A DNA stretch of 12,630 nucleotides from JAZGDL01 sp036477795 (GCA_036477795.1 JAZGDL010000225.1:1-12630); one strand, 5' to 3'. Positions 6,259 through 12,630 are shown, numbered from the stretch's first letter. The notes: a model not told the origin generated them from the sequence alone. Translations and numbers: made by a program.

Positions 6259-7941
6259 TCAATCTGCGAATGCGTCAAGCAGCGAGGGAGAAACGACTTC
6301 GCGCAGCTTGTTGATGGCGAGCTGTTCAATCTGGCGGACGCGCTCCTTGGTGACCCCCAGGCGCTTGCCCAACTCCGCCAGCGTGGAAGCTTTACCGCCG
6401 CGGTCGAACAAGCCGAAATGACCCTTGACGATCGTTCGCTCGCGCTCGGTCAACTGCTGCATGCCCGCACTCAAGGCGGAACGAACCGATTCGAGATCGC
6501 CCTGAGATCGCTCGCGAGGACGATGGTCGGCGGTGGCGTCCAGCAGCTCCTCCTGGCCGGTCACGAACCGGCGCAGTCGGTAGTGGCGCTCCGGGACGGT
6601 GCGGGCGTAGTTCTTCATGACCGACCACATTGCGTAGGTGCTGAACTTGTTGCCCAGGGCGAAGTCGAACTTCTCAACGGCCCGCATCAACGTCATGTTT
6701 CCGTCGCTGATGATCTCGAATATATCACCCGTCCGCCCGACGTGACGCTTGGCCACACTGACGACCAACCGCAGATTGGCCTGGATGATTTCGTTCTTGA
6801 TCTGCTCCCCCTGATCTCGCCACGCCTTAATCTGATCGAGCTGCTCCCGCGTCACGTTGTAGACGTCGAGGGCTTCGACCGCCCGTGCGACGCAGAACCG
6901 CAGGTAGTTGTACCGGCGGGAAAGATCCCCCTCCTGCCGGCGGTCTAAAAGCTGAATGTCATACAACGCTCTCAGGTAACCGGGCAGCGCCCGCGGCGCC
7001 CGTACCCTCCGGGACACCGATTCGCCAACCGCCGGCCGCGGCACCTCCAGGATCAGCTCCCGGGCGTTGGGTGCGTGGAAGAGCTCGTTGTCGACATAAT
7101 CCCACGGCTCGCTCTTGAGCTGCCGGGCCTCCAGCTCCCGCAGCACCGCTTCGATCGACGCGGCATCGGTGTCGAACGCTTCGGCGATCTGTTCAGCCGA
7201 CTCCCCCTTCTGATTGCATCGCCAGATAGCCAGGTGTCCTTGCGATACCACCGGCTCCCCGTTGCGCGCAAAAAGAGCGTTGTCAGGGTGGGCGGCGTCG
7301 TATTGGCGTAGCGTGTAACGTACCGTTTCAACAGCCCGCCCGGACTTGGCGGCCACCACACGGGCCACCACCAGCAACTTACACCGTTTCTCCGAAAGCA
7401 TGGCGCGGGCCATCTCGACCATCGAGGTCTTCTCCGCCTCGCTCAACAGTGTGAACGAAGCACCACGCTGCACCAGCTCACGATTCTGCTTACAGAATCG
7501 CTCGACGGCCTTGGCTGGAAACATCAGCCGTGAGACGCCGTCGTCCCCCATCGCCCGGATGCCCAGCAAGCCGCGGCTACGCCATCTGCGAATCGTTTTG
7601 CTGCTGACTTCCAGTTCAGAAGAAAGGGCATCCAGAGTCTTGTGCTTGCCTTTCAGATCGCCGACCGGAATAGCCGCTCTACGCGTGATCTGCTCAGCCA
7701 TGGCCGGCAGATCAGCCAGCAACTGCGAAGCCGCAGCCGCTGGTCTGTCATTCTGCTTCAACGTCCGGGTTCCGGTGATGTGGAAGCATATCAGGTCGTA
7801 AGGATACGACTTCGCCGGCACCACCATATCCAGCAACCGATCGATGCCTTCAAGCTGTCTCTGTCGAAGATGACGGGGAGATAGCGCGAGCTGAAGAGCC
7901 AACTCACCGAGGTCGGAATTCGCGTACCTCAATTTCGCCAT
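6259..7941 (-). CDS. Sigma-70 family RNA polymerase sigma factor with extended N-terminus
   Basis: 560 residues. Region 2 is at about 385-450 (IIQANLRLVVSVAKRH, then DIFEIISDGNMTLMRAVEKFD and KFSTYAMWSVMKNYAR), and region 4 at about 495-550 (LTERERTIVKGHFGL, then LGVTKERVRQIEQLAINKLR). A region 1.2-like helix is at about 318-352. Only about 45 residues separate regions 2 and 4, so region 3 is reduced or absent. The first 300 residues are not a normal sigma domain. They hold a MerR-like helix-turn-helix at about 103-150 (LDALSSELEVSSKTIRRW) and a second possible one at about 235-270. I chose the ATG at 7941 over the one at 7977 because GAGG lies 8 nt upstream and the longer start adds an Arg/Gly-rich leader. 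Which promoters it serves cannot be told. Confidence 0.9.
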   Translation of the reverse strand: MAKLRYANSDLGELALQLALSPRHLRQRQLEGIDRLLDMVVPAKSYPYDLICFHITGTRTLKQNDRPAAAASQLLADLPAMAEQITRRAAIPVGDLKGKHKTLDALSSELEVSSKTIRRWRSRGLLGIRAMGDDGVSRLMFPAKAVERFCKQNRELVQRGASFTLLSEAEKTSMVEMARAMLSEKRCKLLVVARVVAAKSGRAVETVRYTLRQYDAAHPDNALFARNGEPVVSQGHLAIWRCNQKGESAEQIAEAFDTDAASIEAVLRELEARQLKSEPWDYVDNELFHAPNARELILEVPRPAVGESVSRRVRAPRALPGYLRALYDIQLLDRRQEGDLSRRYNYLRFCVARAVEALDVYNVTREQLDQIKAWRDQGEQIKNEIIQANLRLVVSVAKRHVGRTGDIFEIISDGNMTLMRAVEKFDFALGNKFSTYAMWSVMKNYARTVPERHYRLRRFVTGQEELLDATADHRPRERSQGDLESVRSALSAGMQQLTERERTIVKGHFGLFDRGGKASTLAELGKRLGVTKERVRQIEQLAINKLREVVSPSLLDAFAD

Positions 7942-7949
7942 GCCGCGAA

Positions 7950-7953
7950 CCTC
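7950..7953 (-). promoter_or_regulatory. Ribosome binding site supporting the 7941 start of the sigma factor
   Basis: GAGG on the minus strand, 8 nt before the ATG at 7941. It favours this start over the upstream in-frame ATG at 7977. Confidence 0.55.
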
Positions 7954-8116
7954 ACATCCGCCTCTCCTGGACATCAAAGTCCGAGACCGCGTCTGATTCT
8001 AGGCCTTCAAGCGCCATAAAAGCAGCCCACAAATGCCCGGACGCGACGCAAACTCGATTTTTCGCAGCGAACCATCCCGGCTCGGGCAGGTGCCGCATTC
8101 TCCTGATTGGCGAAGC

Positions 8117-8244
8117 CGCTGGACCGAGAATCCCTTCTCGGTCCCCCTTCCCGGGGGTGTGGGACCGGCTTTCCAGCCGGTCAAATGACAGGCTGGAAAG
8201 CCTGTCCCACATATGGGTGCGAGAAAGGATTCTCGCACCAGCAC
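8117..8244. repeat. Composite hairpin element, copy 2 (inverted relative to copy 1)
   Basis: The outer hairpins match those of the element at 1769-1866 but in the opposite orientation: GGACCGAGAA / TTCTCGGTCC (8121-8130, 8135-8144) and GTGCGAGAA / TTCTCGCAC (8217-8225, 8230-8238). The ends again carry CGCTGG and CCAGCA. The middle differs from copy 1, holding a separate long fold-back (8159-8210). It lies upstream of the sigma factor and downstream of the coiled-coil gene. Confidence 0.85.
8159..8210. repeat. Long fold-back repeat (25-bp arms, 2-nt loop)
   Basis: The arms at 8159-8183 and 8186-8210 pair at 23 of 25 positions around the loop AA. The arms contain GGCTTTCCAGCC and its complement. 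It is nested in the middle of the composite element, as if one repeat family had entered another. A transcript through here would form a very stable stem. Confidence 0.88.
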
Positions 8245-8356
8245 TTGTCGGCGACTTCGCACTATACTGCATAGTATCGCCCGTTGCTAAGAGGGCGGTC
8301 AAGCCCGCTAATCAACTTGGCTTCAAATGAACCCATGTTTGCCAGTACTGCTTTGA

Positions 8357-10309
8357 TTAGTCGATCATCGCTGGAAGTAAGCGGCTTTTCAGGCTTTCAA
8401 GTCGCTCGGCGAGTGATTGAACTTGAGGCCCGCCTTCCGCCCCTTGGACGGCGGCTTCATAGTTCTGAACGGCGGTGGCGACGTGCCCGGGGTGCTCCAC
8501 CAATGACAGCAGGTAGTGCGCGGCGGCAACCTGGGCCGGAATCGTCCAATTGCCGCCCAGGTCGCGCGATGTCCGTTCAAAATCGGTGATAGCTGCGCGA
8601 ACGGCGTCGCTCGCTTCTTCACGGGCAGCGTCCCGCCGTTCTGTGTAGACCGCCAGATCAACGGTGGCGATTTCGAGTGCTTCCTTGGCCCGAGTCAGCA
8701 CATCCAGGTCGTTCACCGCTGCGGAGTACCGCGCGTGCAGGATTGAGCCCAGCAGAAGCTTGGTCTGTGCGGCTTCGTTGGTGATCTGGCCGGCGGACCA
8801 TACGTCCTCAGACCGCAGCTTGTACCAGGAGCGCTCGCGACTGGCCGGACTCAAAGCGTCGGCGCGCCCGCGAGCTTTATGCGCGTCGCTTCCAGCCGCA
8901 CCAGCCGCGGTACGAAAAGCCTGAACCGCCAACCGCGCCTTCTTAACGGCTTGTTCGATGAGGTCGTCCGCTTCGTTTGCCAGACGCTCGAACTCAGCAT
9001 ACACATCCGCCGCACGACCTCGCGACGCTTGGGCGGCTTCGGTGGCCGCTGAGGCCTTCGCGGCATAGCCCTTGGCTATCTCTTCCAGTATCGCTATATT
9101 CTCTTCAATATCCGCCAGCGACGCCTTCAGGCCGGCCAGATCGGCGGCTGCCGTTTCGCGGTCGTGGCGATAATCGAGCAGCCCGCGCTGCGTGGTTATC
9201 TCCCCGCCCTCAATAACGGGTACGAACAACCCACGGATGTAGTCACCACTATCGTCAAGACGGGCGCCGGTAAGCGTTCCGTATTCCAGTCCATGGGCCT
9301 CCGCGATGGCCTGCTGATGTTGCCTGGAAAGACCGACGAAACGATTCGCAAATGCTTCAGAACCATCGGGATCCAGAAAGTTGACACCTTGGTCTTCAAG
9401 TTTATCCATCGCTGTGCGAGCCCTATTACCCTCATCGGCAAGAGCCTTGATCCGCGACTCCAAATCGTGGATCGTGGCGTCAAGCCGTTTGATGTCGGCC
9501 GCTTGTTTGTCGATGGTGCGTCGAATCTGTTCGGCGTCACCGTGTAGTGCGTCAAGCTGGTCGCTGATGCGACTCTGCTCGAGCAGTTCCTTCTCGACCG
9601 CCAGCCGCGTCACCCGCTGGGTCAGTTCCACGAGGGCATCCCTGGGCTTGACGGTCAGAGCGCGTGACCACCGTGCCTTGCGCCGCAGCGCGTCAGCCTG
9701 GGCAGCGAGAATAATGCCTTTCACCCGGTTGGCGTTTCGATGACGCGACCCGTCCGCGCCACGCTGACTGACGTTGACGGCAGCGTCGGCCTCGCGCCGG
9801 GCTTCTTCCAACAACCGGTCGTTCTCAGCCAGGATCGCATCGCGGGCCTTGATCCCCTCACGCGCCGAACGAACAATGGCGGAAATGTTCCGCCCCAGGC
9901 CGCCCGGACTGATCACCGGCGACTCATCGTCCCCGCCGACTGCACGGTAGCGCTCTTCCACGTCCCGCAAGAGACCGGCCATGCGGCCGCGCATGTGTTG
10001 GTTGATGGTGTCCTCAACTTGTTCCACCACTTCCCGCTGCTCGTCGAGAACTCGCTCCAGATCGTTCCCCTCTGCGGCGGAGTCTACACCGTGTTCATGA
10101 AGTTGCCGGAGAATGTCCGCCAGACGCTCTTCGTTCTCGCCATAGAGGTGCAACAGCCGACGGGCCCGCTCGACGTGCTCATCGATCTCGACGGTAGCCA
10201 CCGCCTCCGCCGAACGCAACGCCGGCACCAACAGCAGCAGCACACCGGCCAGCAGCGGAGCGGAGGCGCCGATCAGGATGATCGAAACGAGCTTGTTCAC
10301 TTCGGCCAT
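8357..10309 (-). CDS. Membrane-anchored coiled-coil protein, unknown function
   Basis: 650 residues. An N-terminal hydrophobic helix at about 7-30 (KLVSIILIGASAPLLAGVLLLL) follows a very short cytoplasmic start, so the rest is probably outside the membrane or periplasmic. Most of the remainder is charged, Ala/Glu/Arg-rich helix. Strong coiled-coil-like stretches are at about 40-120, 224-306 and 385-465. A less helical patch at about 307-375 (with FLDPDGSEAF and GLFVPVIEGG) may be a small globular insert. The C-terminal region (about 590-645: AAAHYLLSLVEHPGHVATAVQNYEAA) has a TPR-like feel. I do not recognise the family. It could be a structural or envelope-tethering protein, but nothing in the sequence proves that. 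It stands alone, with repeat-filled gaps on both sides. The start ATG at 10309 directly precedes the membrane helix. Confidence 0.8.
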   Translation of the reverse strand: MAEVNKLVSIILIGASAPLLAGVLLLLVPALRSAEAVATVEIDEHVERARRLLHLYGENEERLADILRQLHEHGVDSAAEGNDLERVLDEQREVVEQVEDTINQHMRGRMAGLLRDVEERYRAVGGDDESPVISPGGLGRNISAIVRSAREGIKARDAILAENDRLLEEARREADAAVNVSQRGADGSRHRNANRVKGIILAAQADALRRKARWSRALTVKPRDALVELTQRVTRLAVEKELLEQSRISDQLDALHGDAEQIRRTIDKQAADIKRLDATIHDLESRIKALADEGNRARTAMDKLEDQGVNFLDPDGSEAFANRFVGLSRQHQQAIAEAHGLEYGTLTGARLDDSGDYIRGLFVPVIEGGEITTQRGLLDYRHDRETAAADLAGLKASLADIEENIAILEEIAKGYAAKASAATEAAQASRGRAADVYAEFERLANEADDLIEQAVKKARLAVQAFRTAAGAAGSDAHKARGRADALSPASRERSWYKLRSEDVWSAGQITNEAAQTKLLLGSILHARYSAAVNDLDVLTRAKEALEIATVDLAVYTERRDAAREEASDAVRAAITDFERTSRDLGGNWTIPAQVAAAHYLLSLVEHPGHVATAVQNYEAAVQGAEGGPQVQSLAERLESLKSRLLPAMID

Positions 10310-10445
10310 TGTAGTCGCCGCACGGGGAAAGGGAAGCCGCGATCTCCCGGTCGGCCCTGATGGGGTGCGTGACCAATTCGGCGGTGGAATCGGGGCGCTG
10401 CCGATTGGGAGAGCGAGTTCACCGGGAGGGCCAGTTCATCGGTAG

Positions 10446-10465
10446 GGCGAGGCTCCTGCCGAGCC
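10446..10465. repeat. Hairpin repeat with tandem G-A internal loop
   Basis: GGC-GA-GGC (10446-10453) pairs with GCC-GA-GCC (10458-10465) around a TCCT loop. The two GC triplets pair and the GA steps face each other as tandem G-A mismatches. It is preceded by GGTAG, like the neighbouring hairpin repeat at 10490. Confidence 0.55.
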
Positions 10466-10489
10466 GATCCCACGACCGGCTGCAGACGA

Positions 10490-10512
10490 GTAGGGTCTGC
10501 CGCGCGGACCAG
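10490..10512. repeat. GGTCCGC hairpin repeat, copy 2
   Basis: GGTCTGC (10494-10500) pairs with GCGGACC (10504-10510) around CGC, with one G-T wobble, preceded by GTAG. It is the same family as 3233-3255, which here lies outside coding sequence. Confidence 0.7.
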
Positions 10513-10698
10513 CCATCACAAACACGGCCCTGGTTCGGAGTGGTCCGCTACTGGCTGGGCCCCGATTGCTCACGATAAATAGATATGGTGTCCCCCGATT
10601 GTCCGGCCGCCCCCTATCCCGTCCTCCAGGGCACCCGGCGGCAACAATTAAGGTGTATGTCCCCCTAACTCTGCAGCCCGCGGATGGGGTCGTGTGAC

Positions 10699-10741
10699 GG
10701 GGGGGCAAAAGGGGGGCTAAAGGGGACGGGAACTAAAGGGG
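10699..10741 (+). other. G-run tract with G-quadruplex potential
   Basis: Five G-runs of 7, 6, 4, 3 and 4 bases are separated by 5, 5, 2 and 7 bases. This meets the usual G3+/N1-7 rule for a quadruplex on the + strand. It directly precedes and overlaps the left end of the next repeat. Confidence 0.6.
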
Positions 10742-10829
10742 ACGCATGTCGTTTTGTGGTGCCCGGACACACCCTCCGCCCCGTTGGACGCCCACCCGCC
10801 TCGAAAAAATGAGCTGCGTCCCCCTTTCC
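10735..10829. repeat. REP/MITE-like element with imperfect inverted ends
   Basis: The left end begins AAAGGGGACGCATG and continues to TTTTG (10735-10756). The right end (10802-10829), read in reverse complement, begins GGAAAGGGGGACGCAGC and continues to a T-run. The shared core is GGGGACGCA followed by TTTT. The interior of about 45 bases carries no ORF. The layout resembles non-autonomous elements moved by REP-associated tyrosine (Y1) transposases, which is inference. Confidence 0.55.
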
Positions 10830-10870
10830 TTCCCTTTTCCTTCCTAGCTCCACCATACCAGGCTCTGGCT

Positions 10871-11236
10871 CCGGAGTCAACCACTAATGACTAAATGCGC
10901 TCTGACCCCAAACGTTCCTCAACGTTCCTCGCTCTGACCCCAAACGTTCCTGCGCTCTGACCCCAAACGTTCCTGACCCCAAACGTTCCGGAGTCAACCA
11001 CTAATGACTAAATGCGCTCTGACCCCAGAGATGCCCCTAATGACTAAATGCGCTCTGACCCCAGAGATGCCCCTAAATGCGCTCTGACCCCAGAGATGCC
11101 CCTGACCCCAGAGATGCCCTGACCCCAGAGATGCCATGACTAAATGCGCTCTGACCCCAGAGATGCCTGACCCCAGAGATGCCCGCTCTGACCCCAGAGA
11201 TGCCTGACCCCAGAGATGCCCCCAGAGATGCCCCTG
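10871..11236. repeat. Scrambled tandem array of GACCCC-tagged units
   Basis: Two related unit types follow each other. Type A ends TGACCCCAAACGTTCC (four copies plus one fragment, about 10900-10989). Type B ends GACCCCAGAGATGCC (nine copies plus one fragment, about 11021-11233). Units share the right end, but their left end is cut at different points of a common leader. The first A and first B units are preceded by the same 37-base leader, at 10873-10909 and 10990-11026. Type B also contains a small hairpin, CTCTG-ACCC-CAGAG, when its leader reaches CTCTG. Confidence 0.88.
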
Positions 11237-11262
11237 ATCGTAGGCCCGTCACACTGGCGGGC

Positions 11263-11586
11263 ATGGCACTTACCAACGCCGACACCATCGCCGACGTGAT
11301 CGCCGCGTACCGCGACAACGCGGGCTACGGCAGAGGCGCCGGCGACACCGCGATGGGGGAGAACTTCATCGAACCCTGCCGCCACATACTCGTTCTGCGC
11401 CCGAAGCGTGTGGACTTCGACGGCGCGGAGGTCGAGCTGGATCTGGGGCTGATCGCCGCCGAGAAGGACCAGGCCTCGAGCTGGCTGGCCTCGCAACTCG
11501 GCGTGGAGAATGGCGGTGCCGGCGAGGTTTTGCGATGTGCTCGCAGCCCAGCTATGGTAAGATGCCCGGCAAGCAAGAACACCTGA
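11263..11586 (+). CDS. Short unrecognised ORF abutting the repeat array, possibly a gene remnant
   Basis: 107 residues if started at ATG 11263. The frame is open further left, but only into the tandem array. The stretch from about 11263 to 11520 has strong GC preference at third codon positions on this strand and reads like normal protein (MALTNADTIADVIAAYRDNAGYG, later RVDFDGAEVELDLGLIAAEK), so it is or was coding. The last 20 or so residues (LRCARSPAMVRCPASKNT) look unlike protein and run into the leader of the next gene. I do not recognise a family. It may be a small gene, or the piece left after the array replaced a 5' end and the original stop was lost. It ends 26 nt before the peptidase start. 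Confidence 0.45.
   Translation: MALTNADTIADVIAAYRDNAGYGRGAGDTAMGENFIEPCRHILVLRPKRVDFDGAEVELDLGLIAAEKDQASSWLASQLGVENGGAGEVLRCARSPAMVRCPASKNT
11530..11558 (+). promoter_or_regulatory. Possible sigma-70 promoter for the C69 peptidase
   Basis: TTGCGA (11530-11535) and TATGGT (11553-11558) each match the -35 and -10 consensus at 4 of 6 positions, with an ideal 17-base spacer. The -10 box is 54 bases upstream of the peptidase ATG. It lies within the unnatural-looking tail of the preceding ORF. In GC-rich DNA such a match can arise by chance. Confidence 0.3.
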
Positions 11587-11594
11587 CACAAGAG

Positions 11595-11599
11595 AGGAG
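11595..11599 (+). promoter_or_regulatory. Shine-Dalgarno-like AGGAG before the C69 peptidase
   Basis: AGGAG is 13 nt upstream of the ATG at 11613, longer than the usual 5-9 nt. No other start codon fits the signal peptide better. Confidence 0.5.
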
Positions 11600-11612
11600 T
11601 GGCACGAAAACC

Positions 11613-12630
11613 ATGAAGAAAACGGTCCTTATCGTCGCATCCGGCATCGCACTGACCCTGCTATTGCACGGCCCGCCGGCATTGGCATGCACCAACTTTC
11701 TGATTACCAGGGGAGCTTCAGCCGACGGCTCCACCATGATCACCTATGCGGCTGATTCGCACGTGCTGTACGGTGAGCTTTATTACACGCCGGCTGGCAG
11801 GCACATCCCCGGGTCCATGCTGGACATCTACGAATGGGATACCGGCAAGTTTTTGGGACAGATCAAGCAAGCGCCGGAGACCTACTCCGTGGTCGGCAAC
11901 ATCAACGAGCACCAGGTCGCCATCGGCGAGACAACGTGGGGCGGCCGCCATGAGCTACGTGACCCCAAGGCCGTCATGGACTACGGCAGCCTGATGTACA
12001 TCGCCCTGCAGCGAGCCAGGACGGCGCGTGAAGCCCTCAAGGTCATGGCTGACCTGACGGCGGAATACGGGTACTACAGTTCGGGCGAAACCATGTCCCT
12101 TTCCGACCCCAACGAGGTCTGGATCCTGGACATCATCGGCAAGGGCCCGGACAACAAGGGGGCTGTGTGGGTGGCCCGCAAGATTCCCGACGGATACATC
12201 TCCGCGCACGCCAACAATCCGCGGATCCACCAGTTCCCCCTGGACGACAAGGACAACACCCTATACGCGCCGGATGTGATCTCCTTCGCCAGGGAGAAGG
12301 GCTACTTCGAGGGCCGGGACAAGGACTTCAGCTTCGCAGATACTTACGGTCCGCTGAGTTACGGGGCAGTGCGTTTCTGCGATTCCCGGGTGTGGTGCAT
12401 GTTCAATCGCGCTGCCCCGTCGAAGAAGCTGTCGGTGGACTGGGTGAACGGCGTGGAAGGGGCTGAGCCGCTGCCTCTGTGGATCAAGCCCGACAGGAAG
12501 CTGACGGTCCGCGACGTCATGGGATTCATGCGTGACCATTTCGAGGGCACCGAGTTGGACATGACCAAGGATATCGGCGCCGGGCCTTACGAGTTGCCCT
12601 ACCGCTGGCGGCCGCTGACCTGGAAGGTTG
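11613..12630 (+). CDS. Secreted C69-family dipeptidase (N-terminal part, continues past window)
   Basis: Open to the right edge, with 339 residues visible. A signal peptide (residues 1-25: MKKTVLIVASG, then a hydrophobic core ending PALA) is followed by Cys26 in CTNFLITRGASADGSTM. In family C69 (N-terminal nucleophile hydrolases of the PepD type) the Cys exposed by removal of the leader is the catalytic nucleophile, so export and activation would be coupled. Other conserved stretches are DIYEWDTGKFLGQI, GNINEHQVAIGETTWGG, and EYGYYSSGETMSLSDPNEVWILDI. The family usually hydrolyses dipeptides; the exact substrate is unknown. Note that ALAC also fits a lipobox, in which case the same Cys would be lipidated; the strong C69 match makes the nucleophile reading more likely. 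The catalytic region is complete, but the C-terminal end is missing. Confidence 0.92.
   Translation, partial: MKKTVLIVASGIALTLLLHGPPALACTNFLITRGASADGSTMITYAADSHVLYGELYYTPAGRHIPGSMLDIYEWDTGKFLGQIKQAPETYSVVGNINEHQVAIGETTWGGRHELRDPKAVMDYGSLMYIALQRARTAREALKVMADLTAEYGYYSSGETMSLSDPNEVWILDIIGKGPDNKGAVWVARKIPDGYISAHANNPRIHQFPLDDKDNTLYAPDVISFAREKGYFEGRDKDFSFADTYGPLSYGAVRFCDSRVWCMFNRAAPSKKLSVDWVNGVEGAEPLPLWIKPDRKLTVRDVMGFMRDHFEGTELDMTKDIGAGPYELPYRWRPLTWKV

Larger units (their letters stand above)
10310..11262. other. Repeat-filled intergenic region (about 950 bases, no convincing gene)
   Basis: No reading frame here looks like a protein. In order it holds two hairpin repeats (10446-10465, 10490-10512), two short tags ending in TGTCCCC (near 10592 and 10660), a G-run tract (10699-10741), a REP/MITE-like element (10735-10829) and a scrambled tandem array (10871-11236). 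The mixture resembles a landing zone for REP-type elements mobilised in trans; no transposase gene is in the window. Confidence 0.75.

Noticed and set aside
7996..8001. TAGAAT as a -10 box for the sigma factor (minus strand)
   Set aside because: It matches the -10 consensus at 5 of 6 positions, but no reasonable -35 box lies 16-18 bases upstream of it.
1769..8244. Composite transposon bounded by the inverted hairpin elements
   Set aside because: No transposase or cargo-like genes lie between them. The genes are ordinary housekeeping genes with similar composition, so only an inverted repeat pair is claimed.
9281..9300. AHGLE in the coiled-coil protein as another palindromic element
   Set aside because: The peptide resembles the methyltransferase insert, but the DNA differs at several arm positions and the right arm is missing, so it is most likely chance.
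10871..11236. CRISPR array
   Set aside because: The repeats are not uniform, there are no spacers of regular length, and the variation is left-end truncation of a common unit. No cas genes are present.
11073..11318. Minus-strand ORF reading repeated GISGVRHLWGQ
   Set aside because: It is only the tandem array translated. Unit lengths vary and the composition follows the DNA repeat, with no sign of a real protein.

Overview
The window is GC-rich DNA that most resembles a Planctomycetota genome, probably the Phycisphaerae or a relative. This is inference from gene style, not a search. The pointers are a sigma-70 factor with a long N-terminal extension carrying extra helix-turn-helix segments, a PQQ-type beta-propeller protein with a signal peptide, mostly poor Shine-Dalgarno sites, and many short palindromic repeat families between and even inside genes.

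Layout. (1) 1-584: the 3' end of a PfkB-type sugar kinase (+), then a geneless stretch with one 22-bp palindrome. (2) 926-1756: Fpg/MutM DNA glycosylase (+), convergent with a two-gene minus-strand unit, S-methyl-5'-thioadenosine phosphorylase (4349-3456) followed after 12 nt by a secreted beta-propeller protein (3443-1884). The convergent gap holds a triple-hairpin element. (3) 4550-5779: an orphan DNA methyltransferase (+), divergent from the phosphorylase. (4) 7941-5878: a minus-strand pair, the sigma factor and a small membrane protein. (5) 10309-8357: a 650-residue membrane-anchored coiled-coil protein (-). (6) 10310-11262: about 950 bases without a convincing gene, made of hairpin repeats, a G-run tract, REP-like ends and a scrambled tandem array. 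(7) 11263-11586: a short unrecognised ORF abutting the array. (8) 11613-end: the start of a secreted C69-family peptidase (+).

The genes are mainly housekeeping (DNA repair, methylthioadenosine salvage, transcription initiation, peptide turnover) and do not form one obvious pathway. What stands out is the repeat content. At least six families of small palindromic elements are present, and in two genes repeat sequence has become in-frame protein: three 7-residue repeats in the methyltransferase, and about 45 residues ahead of the signal peptide in the beta-propeller protein. No transposase, CRISPR array, rRNA or tRNA was found.
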